Source of the DNA: Comamonas sp. KCTC 72670
GTDB lineage: Bacteria > Myxococcota > Myxococcia > Myxococcales > Myxococcaceae
Assembly: GCA_014656495.1 (NCBI GenBank)
Contig: BNCN01000008.1
Span: forward strand, 124,001 to 188,000
Length of the DNA stretch: 64,000 nt
Direction: 5' to 3'
The notes beneath the pieces are model-generated. The model did not search any database. It saw nothing but the letters and a program-made list of their open reading frames with translations, and was not told the origin of the DNA. Positions 1-8,715 of the stretch are shown here, piece by piece. A program made the translations under genes and the position numbers. How positions within the stretch are numbered: the first letter of the stretch is position 1; each line of letters begins with the position of its first letter.

Positions 1-206
1 GACGGCAGCAGGTCCACCAGGTTGGCGTTGAGGTGCAGCCCGCGCGCGAGGAGCCCGCCGCCCACGGCCAGCACCAGGGCCAGCAGCAGCGCCACCACCG
101 GCCGCTGGTGGGTGTGCGCCGCCAACGCGCCGAGCATCCGCTCCACACGCCCCATCCACCTCGGCTCATCCGAGGGTGAGGTGTCGTTGAGATGTGGTTC
201 CATCAT
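1..206 (-). CDS. MMPL/RND-family transporter, N-terminal fragment cut by the window edge
   Basis: The reverse strand from the double ATG at 206/203 reads open to base 1. About 68 residues are visible: a short polar leader, an amphipathic stretch, then one strong membrane segment (about residues 36-56) followed by LHLNANLVDLLP. This matches residue for residue in style the start of the protein encoded divergently at 601 (TLTLNADFVGLLP), so the two are paralogues. The LxxNxDxxxLLP segment after the first helix is typical of MMPL/RND exporters. The rest lies outside the window. Either ATG could be the start. Confidence is good for the family and nil for the substrate. Confidence 0.75.
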   Translation of the reverse strand, partial: MMEPHLNDTSPSDEPRWMGRVERMLGALAAHTHQRPVVALLLALVLAVGGGLLARGLHLNANLVDLLP

Positions 207-600
207 GGGCCTGACGCCACCCGCCGCGACCCGGCCCTTCCGGTCACGCGGAGGGCGGAGCGGCTTCCCCTCCCTCGTGTGCTCGCATGCGCGGGCACGT
301 GATGCGGGGGAACGTGCCCATGCCGGGGGTACGATGCAGGCGTCCACGTCTGCCTGTCTGCCCACCAGGTAGGGATATCTGACGGCGCCTCGGGGCCGCC
401 CTCGAGCCGTCCCGCCCTCGGAGGCAGCCGCGTGTCAGCCACCGCGAGCGGACGAGCATTCGCTCGGCGCACGCGTTAAAAGGGGCAGGTGATTCGCAGC
501 CTTACTTTCCGCCTCACGGCATAAACGCGTTGACTCTCCCGTTAGCGCGTGCCCAAGGTGTCCGGCGATTCGGCCAATCAACACATGCAGGTGTCGCAAC
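207..600. promoter_or_regulatory. Intergenic region between two divergent exporter genes
   Basis: This 394-base gap separates the starts of two divergent MMPL-type genes, so it should hold both promoters and any shared operator. A TTGACT hexamer lies at 530-535 but has no convincing -10 partner at normal spacing. An AT-richer patch (TTAAAAG) lies near 476-482. Short ORFs crossing it lack ribosome sites and family features. I see no clear operator palindrome. Confidence 0.4.
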
Positions 601-3081
601 ATGAGTGAGAAGCGTTGGTCGGAGCGGTTCGAAGGAGCCATGGGCCGCCTGGCCGTGCGGAACCACCGGAGGCCCTTTCAGGCGCTGCTCCTGGCCTTGG
701 TGCTCACCGCGCTGGGGGGCTTCTTCGCCCGGACGCTGACCCTCAACGCGGACTTCGTGGGGCTGCTGCCGAAGGGCTTCCCCAGCGTTCAGGACATCGA
801 GAAGCTGCGCAAGCGCTTCGGTGGCCAGGGCAACGTGGTGGTGGTGGGCATGGGGGCGGATCCGGAGGTGCTCAAGCGCTTCGCGGATGACATGGCGCCC
901 AAGCTCGGGGCGCTGTCGGAGATCCGCTACGTCTCCCACCAGCGGCCGCGCGCCTTCTTCGACGAGCACTCGCTGTACTACGTGGATGTCGAGGACCTGG
1001 TGACCATCCAGGACCGCATCGACGCGCGCATCCTCTGGGAGAAGCAGCAGGCCAACCCGCTCTTCGTGCCGCTGGTGGAGGAGGCGCCGCCGTCGGTGGA
1101 CTTCTCCGACATCGAGCAGAAGTACACCGGCCGCGCCAACCAGCGCCTCTCCGGTCAGGGCGACCTCTATTACATCAACCCCACCGAGCGCATGGTGGTG
1201 CTGATGGCCAAGCCGCGGGGGAGCGCCGCGGACCTGGACTATTCGAAGAAGGTCGTGAGCCAGGTGGAGGACTTCCTGGCGGCGCAGGACCTGTCCCCGT
1301 ACGGGCCCGGCTTCAAGACGGCCGTCACCGGCACCTTCAAGAAGAAGATCGACCAGCAGCGCGTCATCGTCGGGGACCTGGGGAGCGCGTCCTCGCTGGC
1401 CATGGTGCTGCTGCTGGCGTACCTGGCCTTCCACTTCCGCAGCGCGTTGTCGGTGGGCCTCACCATGGCGCCGGTGCTGGCGGGTCTGGGCTGGACGTAC
1501 GGCTTCGTGGGGCTGGCCTACGGGCAGGTCAACCTGCTGACGGGCTTCCTGGCGGCGGTGCTGGGCGGCCTGGGCGTGGAGCACGGCATCCACCTGCTGG
1601 GGCGCTACACGACGCTGCGCTCGGAGGGGATGAGCTCCGAGGAGGCGGTGGACGAGTCCTTCCGGCACACCGGCTTCTCCGCGCTCATCGCGGCGCTGGT
1701 GGCGGCGCTCACCTTCCTCAGCCTGGCCATGTCGGAGTTCAGGGCGTTCCGCGAGTTCGGCATCATCGCCGCGGTGGGCATGCTGGTGAGCATCTTCTCC
1801 TACGTGCTGCTGCTGCCCGCGCTGCTGGGGCTGGCCACGCGCTTCGGCTGGTCCCCGCGGGTGCAGCAGGAGAGCGCGGCCGGGCCGCTGAGCCTGCTGG
1901 CGCGCTGGCTGCCCCGTTCGTACCGGGGCGTGGGCATCGTGGTGGGTGTGGGCGTGCTGGCGCTGGTGTCGCAGGCGTACCGGATCTCGTTCAACTACGA
2001 CTCGCGCACGCTGGAGGACTACAAGCAGGCGTCGGCGGTGCTGGACCAGAAGGTGAACGACATCCTGGGCTACTCGCAGACGCCGGTGGTGGTGCTCACC
2101 GACTCCTCGGAGATGGAGCGCGAGGTGGTGCGCCAGCTCGAGGCGCGCAAGGCGGCGCGGGGCAAGGAGTCCACCATCGACTTCGTGGGCGCGCTGGCGG
2201 ACCTGGTGCCCAAGCGTCAGGACGAGAAGCAGGCCATCCTCCAGGCCATCTCGGCGAAGCTGTCGAAGCTGGACCCGGAGCGGCTGCCCGAGGACACGCG
2301 CAACACGCTGGTGCGCGCGCTGAACATGGCGAAGGCGAAGCCCTTCACGCAGGAGGCCCTGCCCACCAGCGTGCGCCATCAGTTCGAGAGCCTGGACGGC
2401 AGCACGGGCGGCGTGGTGCTCGTGTACGCCGGCGGCGTCAGCCTGTCGGACGGCGAGGGCACGCGGAAGTTCGCCAAGGAGGTGCGCGGCCTGCAGATGC
2501 CGGACGGCAGTCAGGTGTCCGCGGCGGGCGAGGCGCTCATCCTGGCGGACATCCTGGACATGGTGTCGCGCGAGGGCCCGCGCATCCTCGCGGCGGCGGT
2601 GCTGAGCGTGCTGGTGGCCATGTGGATTACGTTGGGCAAGCTGCGCACCGCGCTCATCTGCATGCTGCCCACGCTGCTGTCCGTCGTCGGGCTGGTGGGC
2701 CTGATGTCGCTGCTGGGGCTCCAGTTCAACTACCTGAACATCATGGTGCTGCCGGTGCTCGTGGGCACCACGGTGGACGCGGGGGTGCACCTGGTGCAGC
2801 GGCTGGGTGAACGCGGCGCGGACTTCGTCTCCGTGTACGCGGAGACGGGCCGGGCCATCACGGGCGGTCTGCTGACGAGCGCCATCGGCTTCGTCGCGCT
2901 CATCCTGGCGAAGCACCCGGGCCTCAACTCCATTGGCGACCTGGCGAACCTGGGCTTCGGCATCAACATGGTCATCGTGCTGCTGGGCTTCCCGTCGCTG
3001 CTGCTGATGGTGGAGCGCTGGCGGCGCAAGCACGGCGCCACACCGGAAGAGCAGTCCGAGCAGCCCGCGCCGGAGGCGTAG
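601..3081 (+). CDS. MMPL/RND-superfamily exporter (826 aa)
   Basis: A polytopic inner-membrane exporter of the MMPL/HpnN-like RND group, which moves lipids or hydrophobic compounds using the proton gradient. The plan is the usual two-fold repeat: helix 1 at about residues 25-45, a large periplasmic loop to about 255, five helices to about 410, helix 7 at about 440, a second loop to about 650, then five more helices to about 815. The TM4 signature GGLGVEHGIHLLGRY and its second-half counterpart VGTTVDAGVHLVQRL are clear. The usual Asp of the first TM4 motif (GVDY) is replaced by Glu-His. AGGTG lies about 7 bases before the ATG. A paralogue sits divergently at 1-206. Substrate unknown; no adaptor protein is adjacent. 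Confidence 0.88.
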   Translation: MSEKRWSERFEGAMGRLAVRNHRRPFQALLLALVLTALGGFFARTLTLNADFVGLLPKGFPSVQDIEKLRKRFGGQGNVVVVGMGADPEVLKRFADDMAPKLGALSEIRYVSHQRPRAFFDEHSLYYVDVEDLVTIQDRIDARILWEKQQANPLFVPLVEEAPPSVDFSDIEQKYTGRANQRLSGQGDLYYINPTERMVVLMAKPRGSAADLDYSKKVVSQVEDFLAAQDLSPYGPGFKTAVTGTFKKKIDQQRVIVGDLGSASSLAMVLLLAYLAFHFRSALSVGLTMAPVLAGLGWTYGFVGLAYGQVNLLTGFLAAVLGGLGVEHGIHLLGRYTTLRSEGMSSEEAVDESFRHTGFSALIAALVAALTFLSLAMSEFRAFREFGIIAAVGMLVSIFSYVLLLPALLGLATRFGWSPRVQQESAAGPLSLLARWLPRSYRGVGIVVGVGVLALVSQAYRISFNYDSRTLEDYKQASAVLDQKVNDILGYSQTPVVVLTDSSEMEREVVRQLEARKAARGKESTIDFVGALADLVPKRQDEKQAILQAISAKLSKLDPERLPEDTRNTLVRALNMAKAKPFTQEALPTSVRHQFESLDGSTGGVVLVYAGGVSLSDGEGTRKFAKEVRGLQMPDGSQVSAAGEALILADILDMVSREGPRILAAAVLSVLVAMWITLGKLRTALICMLPTLLSVVGLVGLMSLLGLQFNYLNIMVLPVLVGTTVDAGVHLVQRLGERGADFVSVYAETGRAITGGLLTSAIGFVALILAKHPGLNSIGDLANLGFGINMVIVLLGFPSLLLMVERWRRKHGATPEEQSEQPAPEA

Positions 3082-3127
3082 CGTCCCCGCTGGCCGGCGC
3101 ATCCTCCGCTCGATATGACAGCGCCAG

Positions 3128-3156
3128 GGGGCACCGTGTCCGAGAGACGGTGCCCC
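3128..3156 (+). terminator. Stem-loop terminator after the exporter gene
   Basis: A perfect 10-bp stem (GGGGCACCGT pairing with ACGGTGCCCC) with a 9-base loop lies 46 bases after the exporter stop and 26 before the next start. Only a short TTC follows rather than a long T-run, so it may be a weak intrinsic terminator or an RNA-stabilising hairpin. Confidence 0.5.
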
Positions 3157-3182
3157 TTCGGGAATTCACACCGAGGTGCGCG

Positions 3183-3464
3183 ATGCCGGTGGGGCAGATT
3201 CGAAGCAGTGGGCGGCGGTGGTGGATGCTGGCCGTCGTTGGCGCGGCGGCCCTTTCGGCCAGCTGCCGTCACGGCGCCGAGCGTGACGAGAAGAAGGGCG
3301 AGACGCGCTGCGTGGAGTCTCGCAACCTGTCGTGTGTCACCGGGGTGAACTGCACCATGGACCACGACCGCGGCTGCGAGGTGTGCCGCTGCTCCACTGC
3401 GAGCGGCCTGGAGCCCACGGACAACCGGCGGCCCGCGGCCATGGAGCCGGAGCGGCGCTGGTAG
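3183..3464 (+). CDS. Small cysteine-rich lipoprotein (93 aa)
   Basis: I do not recognise this family. The start ATG at 3183 follows GAGGTG at good spacing; an upstream in-frame start at 3150 has no such site. The protein has a basic leader, a hydrophobic core and a lipobox (ALSASC at about residues 23-28), so it should be lipidated. The mature part is short and polar with five more cysteines (CVES, LSCV, NCTM, GCEVCRC), which suggests disulfides or a small metal site in the periplasm or on the outer membrane. It is followed 15 bases later by a convergent gene. Function unknown. Confidence 0.65.
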   Translation: MPVGQIRSSGRRWWMLAVVGAAALSASCRHGAERDEKKGETRCVESRNLSCVTGVNCTMDHDRGCEVCRCSTASGLEPTDNRRPAAMEPERRW

Positions 3465-3479
3465 GCTCGCGGCGGCGGC

Positions 3480-4352
3480 TCAGCACCCGAGGACGGGGTA
3501 GTCGGCCGGGCGCAGCAGCAGGCGCCACGTGTTCCCCTCGCGGAAGAGCAGGCCGGTGACGGCCTGACCCTTGAGTCCCACGCGGACCAGGTACTGCGTG
3601 TCCCCGGCGACGTGGAGCGAGGCGACCAGGGTCGTCTCCGGTACGCCGTAGTCCTCGAAGCTGGCGACCAGGAGCGTGCGCCCGGCGTAGAGCATCGAGA
3701 GGGGCTGCGGGATGTCCAGGCCGAAGGGCGGGACCGGAACGCACTCCAGCCGGGTGAAGGGCCCCTGCCGCTCCTCGGTGCAGGTGTCGATGGCGACTTG
3801 CGACGACGCCGTCCTTTCGTAGTGCTGGAACTCCAGCACCACCCGTCCATCGGCACCGAGGTGCCAACGGTAGCGCGGCGGCGGGCCTCCCGCGGGCGCG
3901 TAGGGGTCCGAGCCCTCGTCCACGGCGCGCTCGAACCCGTCCGATGCCCACTGCCCTGGCGCGGGACGCTCCCGGGGCGTCGTGGCGGCGGGAGCGCCGA
4001 CCGTGCCGTTGACGGCGCCAGCCAGGGCCACCAGGGGCTCGCCGATGTCCGGCGTGCCTGGGAGCTGTGTGTACACGCCCACGGTGTGGCAAACGGGCGG
4101 CAGGTCCGAGTCGTCCTCGCCGCCAACGCACACCTTCTCCGTGCGCTGGAAGCGGGCCTCCGCCAGACCCTGCATACCCACGAGCGTCATCACCCGGAGC
4201 CGCGAGGCCACGTCGTCCGGAGCCTCCTCTCCCAGGATGACGCGGGCCGTGCGGCCGGAGGCGTCCTCCAACTGGTACGGCGCGGTCCACCGCTCCTCGG
4301 CGGCGGCTCCCAACGAGGCCAGCGTGACTCCCAGCACCATGGCGTAGCGCAT
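3480..4352 (-). CDS. Secreted protein of unknown function (290 aa)
   Basis: Not recognised. I place the start at 4352 because GGAG lies 6 bases upstream of that ATG, giving a classic signal peptide (MRYAMVLGVTLASLGAAA). The longer in-frame reading to 4850 runs antisense through the divergent flavoprotein gene and is unlikely. The mature protein is beta-rich looking, with four cysteines in pairs (KVCVGG, PPVCHTV, DTCTEE, LECVPV) and a final Cys at the C-terminus. It is probably periplasmic or secreted. The gene is divergent from the Tat-signal flavoprotein, with about 190 bases between them that should hold both promoters. Confidence 0.6.
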   Translation of the reverse strand: MRYAMVLGVTLASLGAAAEERWTAPYQLEDASGRTARVILGEEAPDDVASRLRVMTLVGMQGLAEARFQRTEKVCVGGEDDSDLPPVCHTVGVYTQLPGTPDIGEPLVALAGAVNGTVGAPAATTPRERPAPGQWASDGFERAVDEGSDPYAPAGGPPPRYRWHLGADGRVVLEFQHYERTASSQVAIDTCTEERQGPFTRLECVPVPPFGLDIPQPLSMLYAGRTLLVASFEDYGVPETTLVASLHVAGDTQYLVRVGLKGQAVTGLLFREGNTWRLLLRPADYPVLGC

Positions 4353-4545
4353 GACGTTCTCCATGGAGGGTGGGAGAGCAACTCGCGTACCAGCCCCCAA
4401 GCACCCGGAGTGTGGCCGAGCAGCCACGGTCGCCAGGACGCGGGCCCTTCCAGGGGGCGGGCGTACGGGGACACGCGAGGATCCGCCGATTCGCCGCGAA
4501 GCCGCGCCCTCCCGGTGGAGGACGCCACCCGTTAGCACTTCCTCC

Positions 4546-5646
4546 ATGACGCGCCGGAGGACGCAGGACGCAGGCACCCAGGACGTCGCGCCCCATGAGG
4601 CACCTCGGGGCGGGGCGTGGACGCGCCGGGAGACCCTGGCGGGACTGGGGCTGCTGGGCGTGGCGCTGCCCCTTTCCTGCAGGCACCCGGCGGAGGCGAT
4701 GAGGACGCACGACATGGAACGCAAGGACGTGAAGGACGTGGTGGTGGTGGGCGGTGGCCCCGGTGGCTTGAGCGCCGCGCTGATGCTGGGGCGCGCGCGC
4801 CGCAAGGTGTTGCTGTGCGACGCGGGCCCGCGCCGGAACGCGGCGGCCACGGAGGTGCATTACTTCCTCACCCGCGACGGCATCCCGCCCCAGGAGTTCC
4901 GCGACATCGCCCGGGAGCAACTGAAGCCCTACGACGTCGAGGTGCGTGACGTGCGCGTGCGGAACATCGAGCGCGTGGGCGCGGCGTTCCGGGTGGAGCT
5001 GGAGGACGGCGGCGTGGTGGAGGCGCGGCGGGTGCTGCTCGCCACGGGCATGGTGGACGTGCCCCGGGACCTGCCTGGCTACCGGGAGCTGTGGGGCAAC
5101 GCCATCTTCCAGTGCCCCTACTGCCACGGCTGGGAGGTGCAGGCGCGCCCCTGGGGCGTGCTCGCGACGAGCGAGATGTACCTCGACTTCGCGCTGGTGC
5201 TGCGCAGCTGGACCGAGGACCTGGTCGTCTTCACCCAGGGCGCCTTCCCGGTGCCCGAGGCGCGGCGGGCCCAACTGGCGCGGGTGGGCGTGCGCATCGA
5301 GGAGCGGCGCATCCGCGGGCTCGTCACGGGCGCGGGCGCGCACGGCGCTGCGCTCGCGGCGGTGGAGCTGGAGGACGGAACCCGGGTCCCCCGCGAGGTG
5401 CTCTTCGACCATCCGCCGCAGCGGCAGGTGCCGCTCGTGCAGAAGCTGGGGCTGGAGCTGACCGAGGAGGGCTTCGTGAAGGCCCAGCCCACGGGGGAGA
5501 CCTCCGTGCCGGGCATCTTCGCGGTGGGCGACATGTCCCAGCGGATGCAGGCGGCCATCGCGGCGGCGTCCGCGGCGGCCATCGCGGCGAGCATGCTCAA
5601 CCACAGCCTGAGTCTGGAACTGGCCGGTCCCGTGAGCGAGGGATGA
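4546..5646 (+). CDS. Thioredoxin-reductase-like FAD oxidoreductase with apparent Tat lipoprotein signal
   Basis: The core is a two-dinucleotide-fold flavoprotein of the thioredoxin-reductase type: FAD loop VVVGGGPGG, redox-active motif CPYCHGWE (CxxC), and a C-terminal FAD motif GIFAVGDM. The CPYCHG variant is typical of dithiol oxidase/reductase relatives rather than classical TrxB (CATC). From the Met at 4714 the length (310 aa) equals the usual family size. However, in-frame upstream sequence from the ATG at 4546 encodes a canonical twin-arginine signal (TRRETLAGLGLLGVALPLSC) ending in a lipobox-like LSC. Tat export suits a pre-folded flavoprotein. Neither start has a strong ribosome site. 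I use 4546, but cytosolic expression from 4714 remains possible. An AraC gene follows after 42 bases. Confidence 0.7.
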   Translation: MTRRRTQDAGTQDVAPHEAPRGGAWTRRETLAGLGLLGVALPLSCRHPAEAMRTHDMERKDVKDVVVVGGGPGGLSAALMLGRARRKVLLCDAGPRRNAAATEVHYFLTRDGIPPQEFRDIAREQLKPYDVEVRDVRVRNIERVGAAFRVELEDGGVVEARRVLLATGMVDVPRDLPGYRELWGNAIFQCPYCHGWEVQARPWGVLATSEMYLDFALVLRSWTEDLVVFTQGAFPVPEARRAQLARVGVRIEERRIRGLVTGAGAHGAALAAVELEDGTRVPREVLFDHPPQRQVPLVQKLGLELTEEGFVKAQPTGETSVPGIFAVGDMSQRMQAAIAAASAAAIAASMLNHSLSLELAGPVSEG

Positions 5647-5688
5647 GCGTCATTGCGCTCCGGAGGTCCGCTCGCTACGACGGGGGGG

Positions 5689-6564
5689 ATGCCGAACAAG
5701 TCCTGTCCGGACGGCGCGGCGCACCCGGAGCCGTCGTTCCACCACTTCGAGCAGGGGCGGCTGCCCATCTGGGCGGGCCGGCTGCATGCCCGTGAGCTGG
5801 GGGCAACGGGGACGACCGCCGTGCACACCTACGCCGTGGTGGCGCTGGTGACGCGCGGCGAGTCCCGCATCCGGCACGCGGGCGAGCTGGTGCTGCGGGC
5901 GGGGGACGTCCACCTGATTCCTCCGGGGGATGCGCACCGGGGCGGCATGTCGGACGCGGAGGGGTGGGGCGTCGGGTTCTCCCCCGAAGTGCTGGGCGGA
6001 GAGGACGGCGTCTCCCGCCTGGGGCCGCTGCTGCGCGTGCGGGGTGGCTGTCACCCCGTGCTGCGGCCTACCGTGGCGCAGCGCCGGCGGCTCACGCGGT
6101 GGATGCGCCTGTTGGCGGATGAGGTGTCGGGCGGCGAGCCGGGGCGCGACGAGGCCGCGCTCGCGCTGCTGCGGCTGGTGCTCATCGAGCTGGAGCGAAT
6201 CACCGCCCAGCCCGCGGCCAGCGAGCCGCCCTCGTTGAGCCTGAGCCGCAAGGTCCTCACGTACATCGAGACGCACTGCCTGGAGCCGCTGTCGCTGGCG
6301 CAGGTGGCGAAGGCGCTGGGGCGCTCGTCGGCGCACGTCGCGGGCGTGGTGCGGCAGGAGACGGGCCGCACGGTGGGCGAGTGGATTCTGGAGTGCCGCA
6401 TGGCGGAGGCCCGCCGCCGGCTCCGGGGCACCGACGAGCGCGTGGACATCATCGCCGAGCGCGTGGGCTACGCGGACGTCACGCACTTCATCCGGCAGTT
6501 CCGCCGCGTCCACGGCGTGACGCCGGCCGCGTGGCGGCGCAAGGGCACGGTGGGTGGCGCCTGA
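5689..6564 (+). CDS. AraC-family transcriptional regulator (291 aa)
   Basis: The N-terminal part (to about residue 130) is a cupin-like AraC ligand-binding domain (RHAGELVLRAGDVHLIPPGD). The C-terminal 100 residues hold the two helix-turn-helix motifs, ending in the family signature (DIIAERVGYADVTHFIRQF followed by RRVHGVTPAAWRR). I start at the ATG at 5689, which follows a run of seven G; an upstream in-frame TTG at 5653 is the alternative. It lies 42 bases behind the flavoprotein gene and is probably co-transcribed, so it may autoregulate that pair in response to a small ligand. Target and ligand cannot be read from sequence. Confidence 0.85.
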   Translation: MPNKSCPDGAAHPEPSFHHFEQGRLPIWAGRLHARELGATGTTAVHTYAVVALVTRGESRIRHAGELVLRAGDVHLIPPGDAHRGGMSDAEGWGVGFSPEVLGGEDGVSRLGPLLRVRGGCHPVLRPTVAQRRRLTRWMRLLADEVSGGEPGRDEAALALLRLVLIELERITAQPAASEPPSLSLSRKVLTYIETHCLEPLSLAQVAKALGRSSAHVAGVVRQETGRTVGEWILECRMAEARRRLRGTDERVDIIAERVGYADVTHFIRQFRRVHGVTPAAWRRKGTVGGA

Positions 6565-6695
6565 ACCGCCCCGGTCGGGTGGGCAAGGCCCCTTCGCGGC
6601 ACGGAGGGGGATGCCGAGACCTGCGGGGGTGAAGTAAGGGGTCTCCCGAGGCCACGGGCAGCGGGCCGCTGCCTGTCCGGCGCAGAAGGAGAGCC

Positions 6696-8105
6696 ATGAA
6701 GAAGGGGATGCTCATCGCCGTGGGCGCAGCCGTCGTGCTGCTCGCGCTGATTCTCGTGTTCGCGCGGAAGGGCGCGTCGACGGAGATGCCGCCCGGCACC
6801 GAGGGCGCGAGCTCGCGGAGCCTGCCGACCTTCGACCCCACGCGTGTCACGGGCCTGGAGCTCACCGGGGTCCGCAAGGCGACGTTGCAGCGAGACGGCG
6901 CGGGCTGGACGGTGTGGGACCCGGGCCAACCGGAGGCGCGGTTCCCGGCGGACGCGGCGGCGGTGAAGAACGCGCTGGAGTCCCTGGCCCGCGTGTCGGG
7001 CGCGAAGTTCGTCACCCAGGAGACGGACCGGTACCCCGATTACTGGATGGACAGCGCGAGGGCCCAGAAGGTCCGCGTCCTCCTGGACGGCGCGCCTCCG
7101 ATGGACTGGGTCCTCGGCAAGGATGGCGCGTCGACCGGTGGAACGTACGTGCGCACCGGGGCGGCGCCGGACGTCTTCGAGCACCCGGTCCTGCTCGGCT
7201 GGCTGTGGCGTCGGCGCCCCATGGATTGGCGCGATGCCCGGCTGATGCAACTGGACGCCTCGGACATCGCGCAGCTGGTGCTGCGCGTCGGGGACGAGGC
7301 GCCCGTGACGGTGACCTCGGACGGCGCGCCCGGCGGGTGGCGGCTCGCGGAAGGGACGCAGGTTCCCGAGGGCTTCCGCTTCAACCCCGCCGTGGTGGAA
7401 CGGCTCGCCCAGGACCTGGCGGCGGTCGAGGCCGAGGACCTGCTCGTGGGCGAGCCCGCCACGCAGGCCGCGCAGGCGCTGGGCAGCGCGCGCGACACCG
7501 TGGAGGCTCGGCTCAAGGGTGGCAAGACGGTGGCGCTGCACCTGGGCCGGCCGTCCACGCCGGCCTCGCTGGACTCCATCCCCGTCCAGTTGGAGGGCGA
7601 CGCGCGGCTGTTCACCGTCAACGGGACGGACGCCCTCCGGCTTCGCAAGCGGCTGACGGACCTGCGCGACCTGCGCCTGCTGGATTTCGACACGGCGAAG
7701 GTGAACCGGTTGCTGCTCCAGGCGGGGGACACGCGGCTCGTCGTCGCGAAGGAGGGCCCGTCGTGGGCGCTGCTCGAGCCGAGGCCCGCGCCCGCGAACT
7801 TCACGCTCGACGGTACGCAGGTGGAGGAGCTGCTCGTCTGGCTTCAGCGGCTGGAGGCCACGCGGTGGGTCGGCGCGCAGGTGCCCGAAGCCCAGGCGGG
7901 CCTGGCTCGGCCCGGCATCCTCGTGGAGGTGAGCGGGGAGGGGATTCCCACGCAGACGCTGCGGCTGGGGAGCGCGGTGCGGGACGACACGCGGCCCGTC
8001 TCGGAGGTGTACGCCCGCGGCTCGCGCGACGGCTTCACCTACGCCGTGGAGGACGGCGCGCAGGCGTGGCTGTCGCAGGGCGCCGCGCTGGTGAAGGCGC
8101 CGTAG
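6696..8105 (+). CDS. DUF4340 domain protein, membrane anchored (469 aa)
   Basis: An N-terminal hydrophobic anchor (about residues 5-24) is followed by a long periplasmic DUF4340 region with the typical pattern of paired subdomains (LVTGLEL-type strands, YWMDSARAQKVRVLL, YVRTGAAPDVFEH). AAGGAGA sits 5 bases before the ATG. In other bacteria DUF4340 proteins are usually encoded with ABC-2 exporters of the gliding-motility GldFG type and are thought to act as their periplasmic part. No ABC transporter genes are adjacent here, so this is an orphan copy. A 7-bp hairpin (6657-6673) precedes the ribosome site. Confidence 0.7.
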   Translation: MKKGMLIAVGAAVVLLALILVFARKGASTEMPPGTEGASSRSLPTFDPTRVTGLELTGVRKATLQRDGAGWTVWDPGQPEARFPADAAAVKNALESLARVSGAKFVTQETDRYPDYWMDSARAQKVRVLLDGAPPMDWVLGKDGASTGGTYVRTGAAPDVFEHPVLLGWLWRRRPMDWRDARLMQLDASDIAQLVLRVGDEAPVTVTSDGAPGGWRLAEGTQVPEGFRFNPAVVERLAQDLAAVEAEDLLVGEPATQAAQALGSARDTVEARLKGGKTVALHLGRPSTPASLDSIPVQLEGDARLFTVNGTDALRLRKRLTDLRDLRLLDFDTAKVNRLLLQAGDTRLVVAKEGPSWALLEPRPAPANFTLDGTQVEELLVWLQRLEATRWVGAQVPEAQAGLARPGILVEVSGEGIPTQTLRLGSAVRDDTRPVSEVYARGSRDGFTYAVEDGAQAWLSQGAALVKAP

Positions 8106-8117
8106 TCGTAGGGAAGG

Positions 8118-8130
8118 CGGCGGGACGCCG
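8118..8130. terminator. Short hairpin between convergent genes
   Basis: CGGCG-GGA-CGCCG lies between the stop of the DUF4340 gene and the convergent stop of the phosphatase gene. The stem is only 5 bp and there is no T-run, so this is a weak call based mainly on position. Confidence 0.25.
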
Positions 8131-8133
8131 TGC

Positions 8134-8715
8134 TCAGGCCGCGCGTTCCGCCGTCCGGGCCTGCCACGCGGCCACGAAGTCCGCGAGCCCGTTGAGCTGC
8201 CGGTCGTTCAGCGTGGACTGCCAGCGCGCCTGCCGCAGCGCGCGGTAGGCGGCGGGCGCCTCGGCGCCCCGGGCCACCATCACCGCCAGCCCCACCAGGG
8301 GACCCCGGCCCACGCCGTGCTCGCAGTGTGTGAACAGCCGCCCGCCCCGCTCCAGCCGGGGCAGCGCCCACTCCACGCCGCGCATCAACTGCTCCACCGA
8401 AGGGGGATAGCGGTCCGTCACCGGCAGGTTCAGCAGCTCGATGCCCAGCGCCGCCAGCGCCTCCGCGTCGTCACAGCGCTCGCCGCGCACGTCAATCACC
8501 GCGGTGATGCCACGCGCCTTCAGCTCCGCGTACCGGGAGCGCGGCACCGCGCCACCCACGTGGAGCCAGTCATTCACCTGTGACAGGTTCAGCCCGCGCC
8601 CCGGCAGCTTGGTGGTCCACTCCACGCAGCGCGCCACCGAGCGCAGCACCTGCTTGCGCACCCAGCCGCGAACCCCCGGCACGTGGTGCACCTCTCGCAA
8701 CAGCGTGAAGCTCAC
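8134..8715 (-). CDS. Dual-specificity-type cysteine phosphatase; candidate phosphatidylinositol-phosphate phosphatase (193 aa)
   Basis: Carries the protein-tyrosine-phosphatase active-site loop HCEHGVGR (Cys at about 131, CX5R) and an upstream Asp-containing loop (VTDRYPP). It is small and of the dual-specificity type, the fold that includes PTPMT1, which removes phosphate from phosphatidylglycerophosphate. It is the last gene of the inositol-lipid operon: its GTG start overlaps the upstream stop as GTGA, so it is translationally coupled. From that context I infer it may dephosphorylate phosphatidylinositol phosphate to phosphatidylinositol; a protein phosphatase role is the alternative. The CX5R family call is firm and the substrate is inference. 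Confidence 0.8.
   Translation of the reverse strand: MSFTLLREVHHVPGVRGWVRKQVLRSVARCVEWTTKLPGRGLNLSQVNDWLHVGGAVPRSRYAELKARGITAVIDVRGERCDDAEALAALGIELLNLPVTDRYPPSVEQLMRGVEWALPRLERGGRLFTHCEHGVGRGPLVGLAVMVARGAEAPAAYRALRQARWQSTLNDRQLNGLADFVAAWQARTAERAA

Noticed and set aside
530..535. TTGACT as -35 of the exporter promoter
   Set aside because: No -10-like hexamer occurs at 16-18 bases downstream.
514..3102. 862-residue ORF on the minus strand opposite the exporter
   Set aside because: Antisense shadow typical of G+C-rich coding DNA: no ribosome site, Arg/His/Gln-rich composition, no domains, and the plus strand has a clear family match.
6657..6673. 7-bp hairpin before the DUF4340 gene as a terminator
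   Set aside because: It lies just before a good ribosome site and has a 3-base loop and no T-run; it could be chance in G+C-rich sequence.
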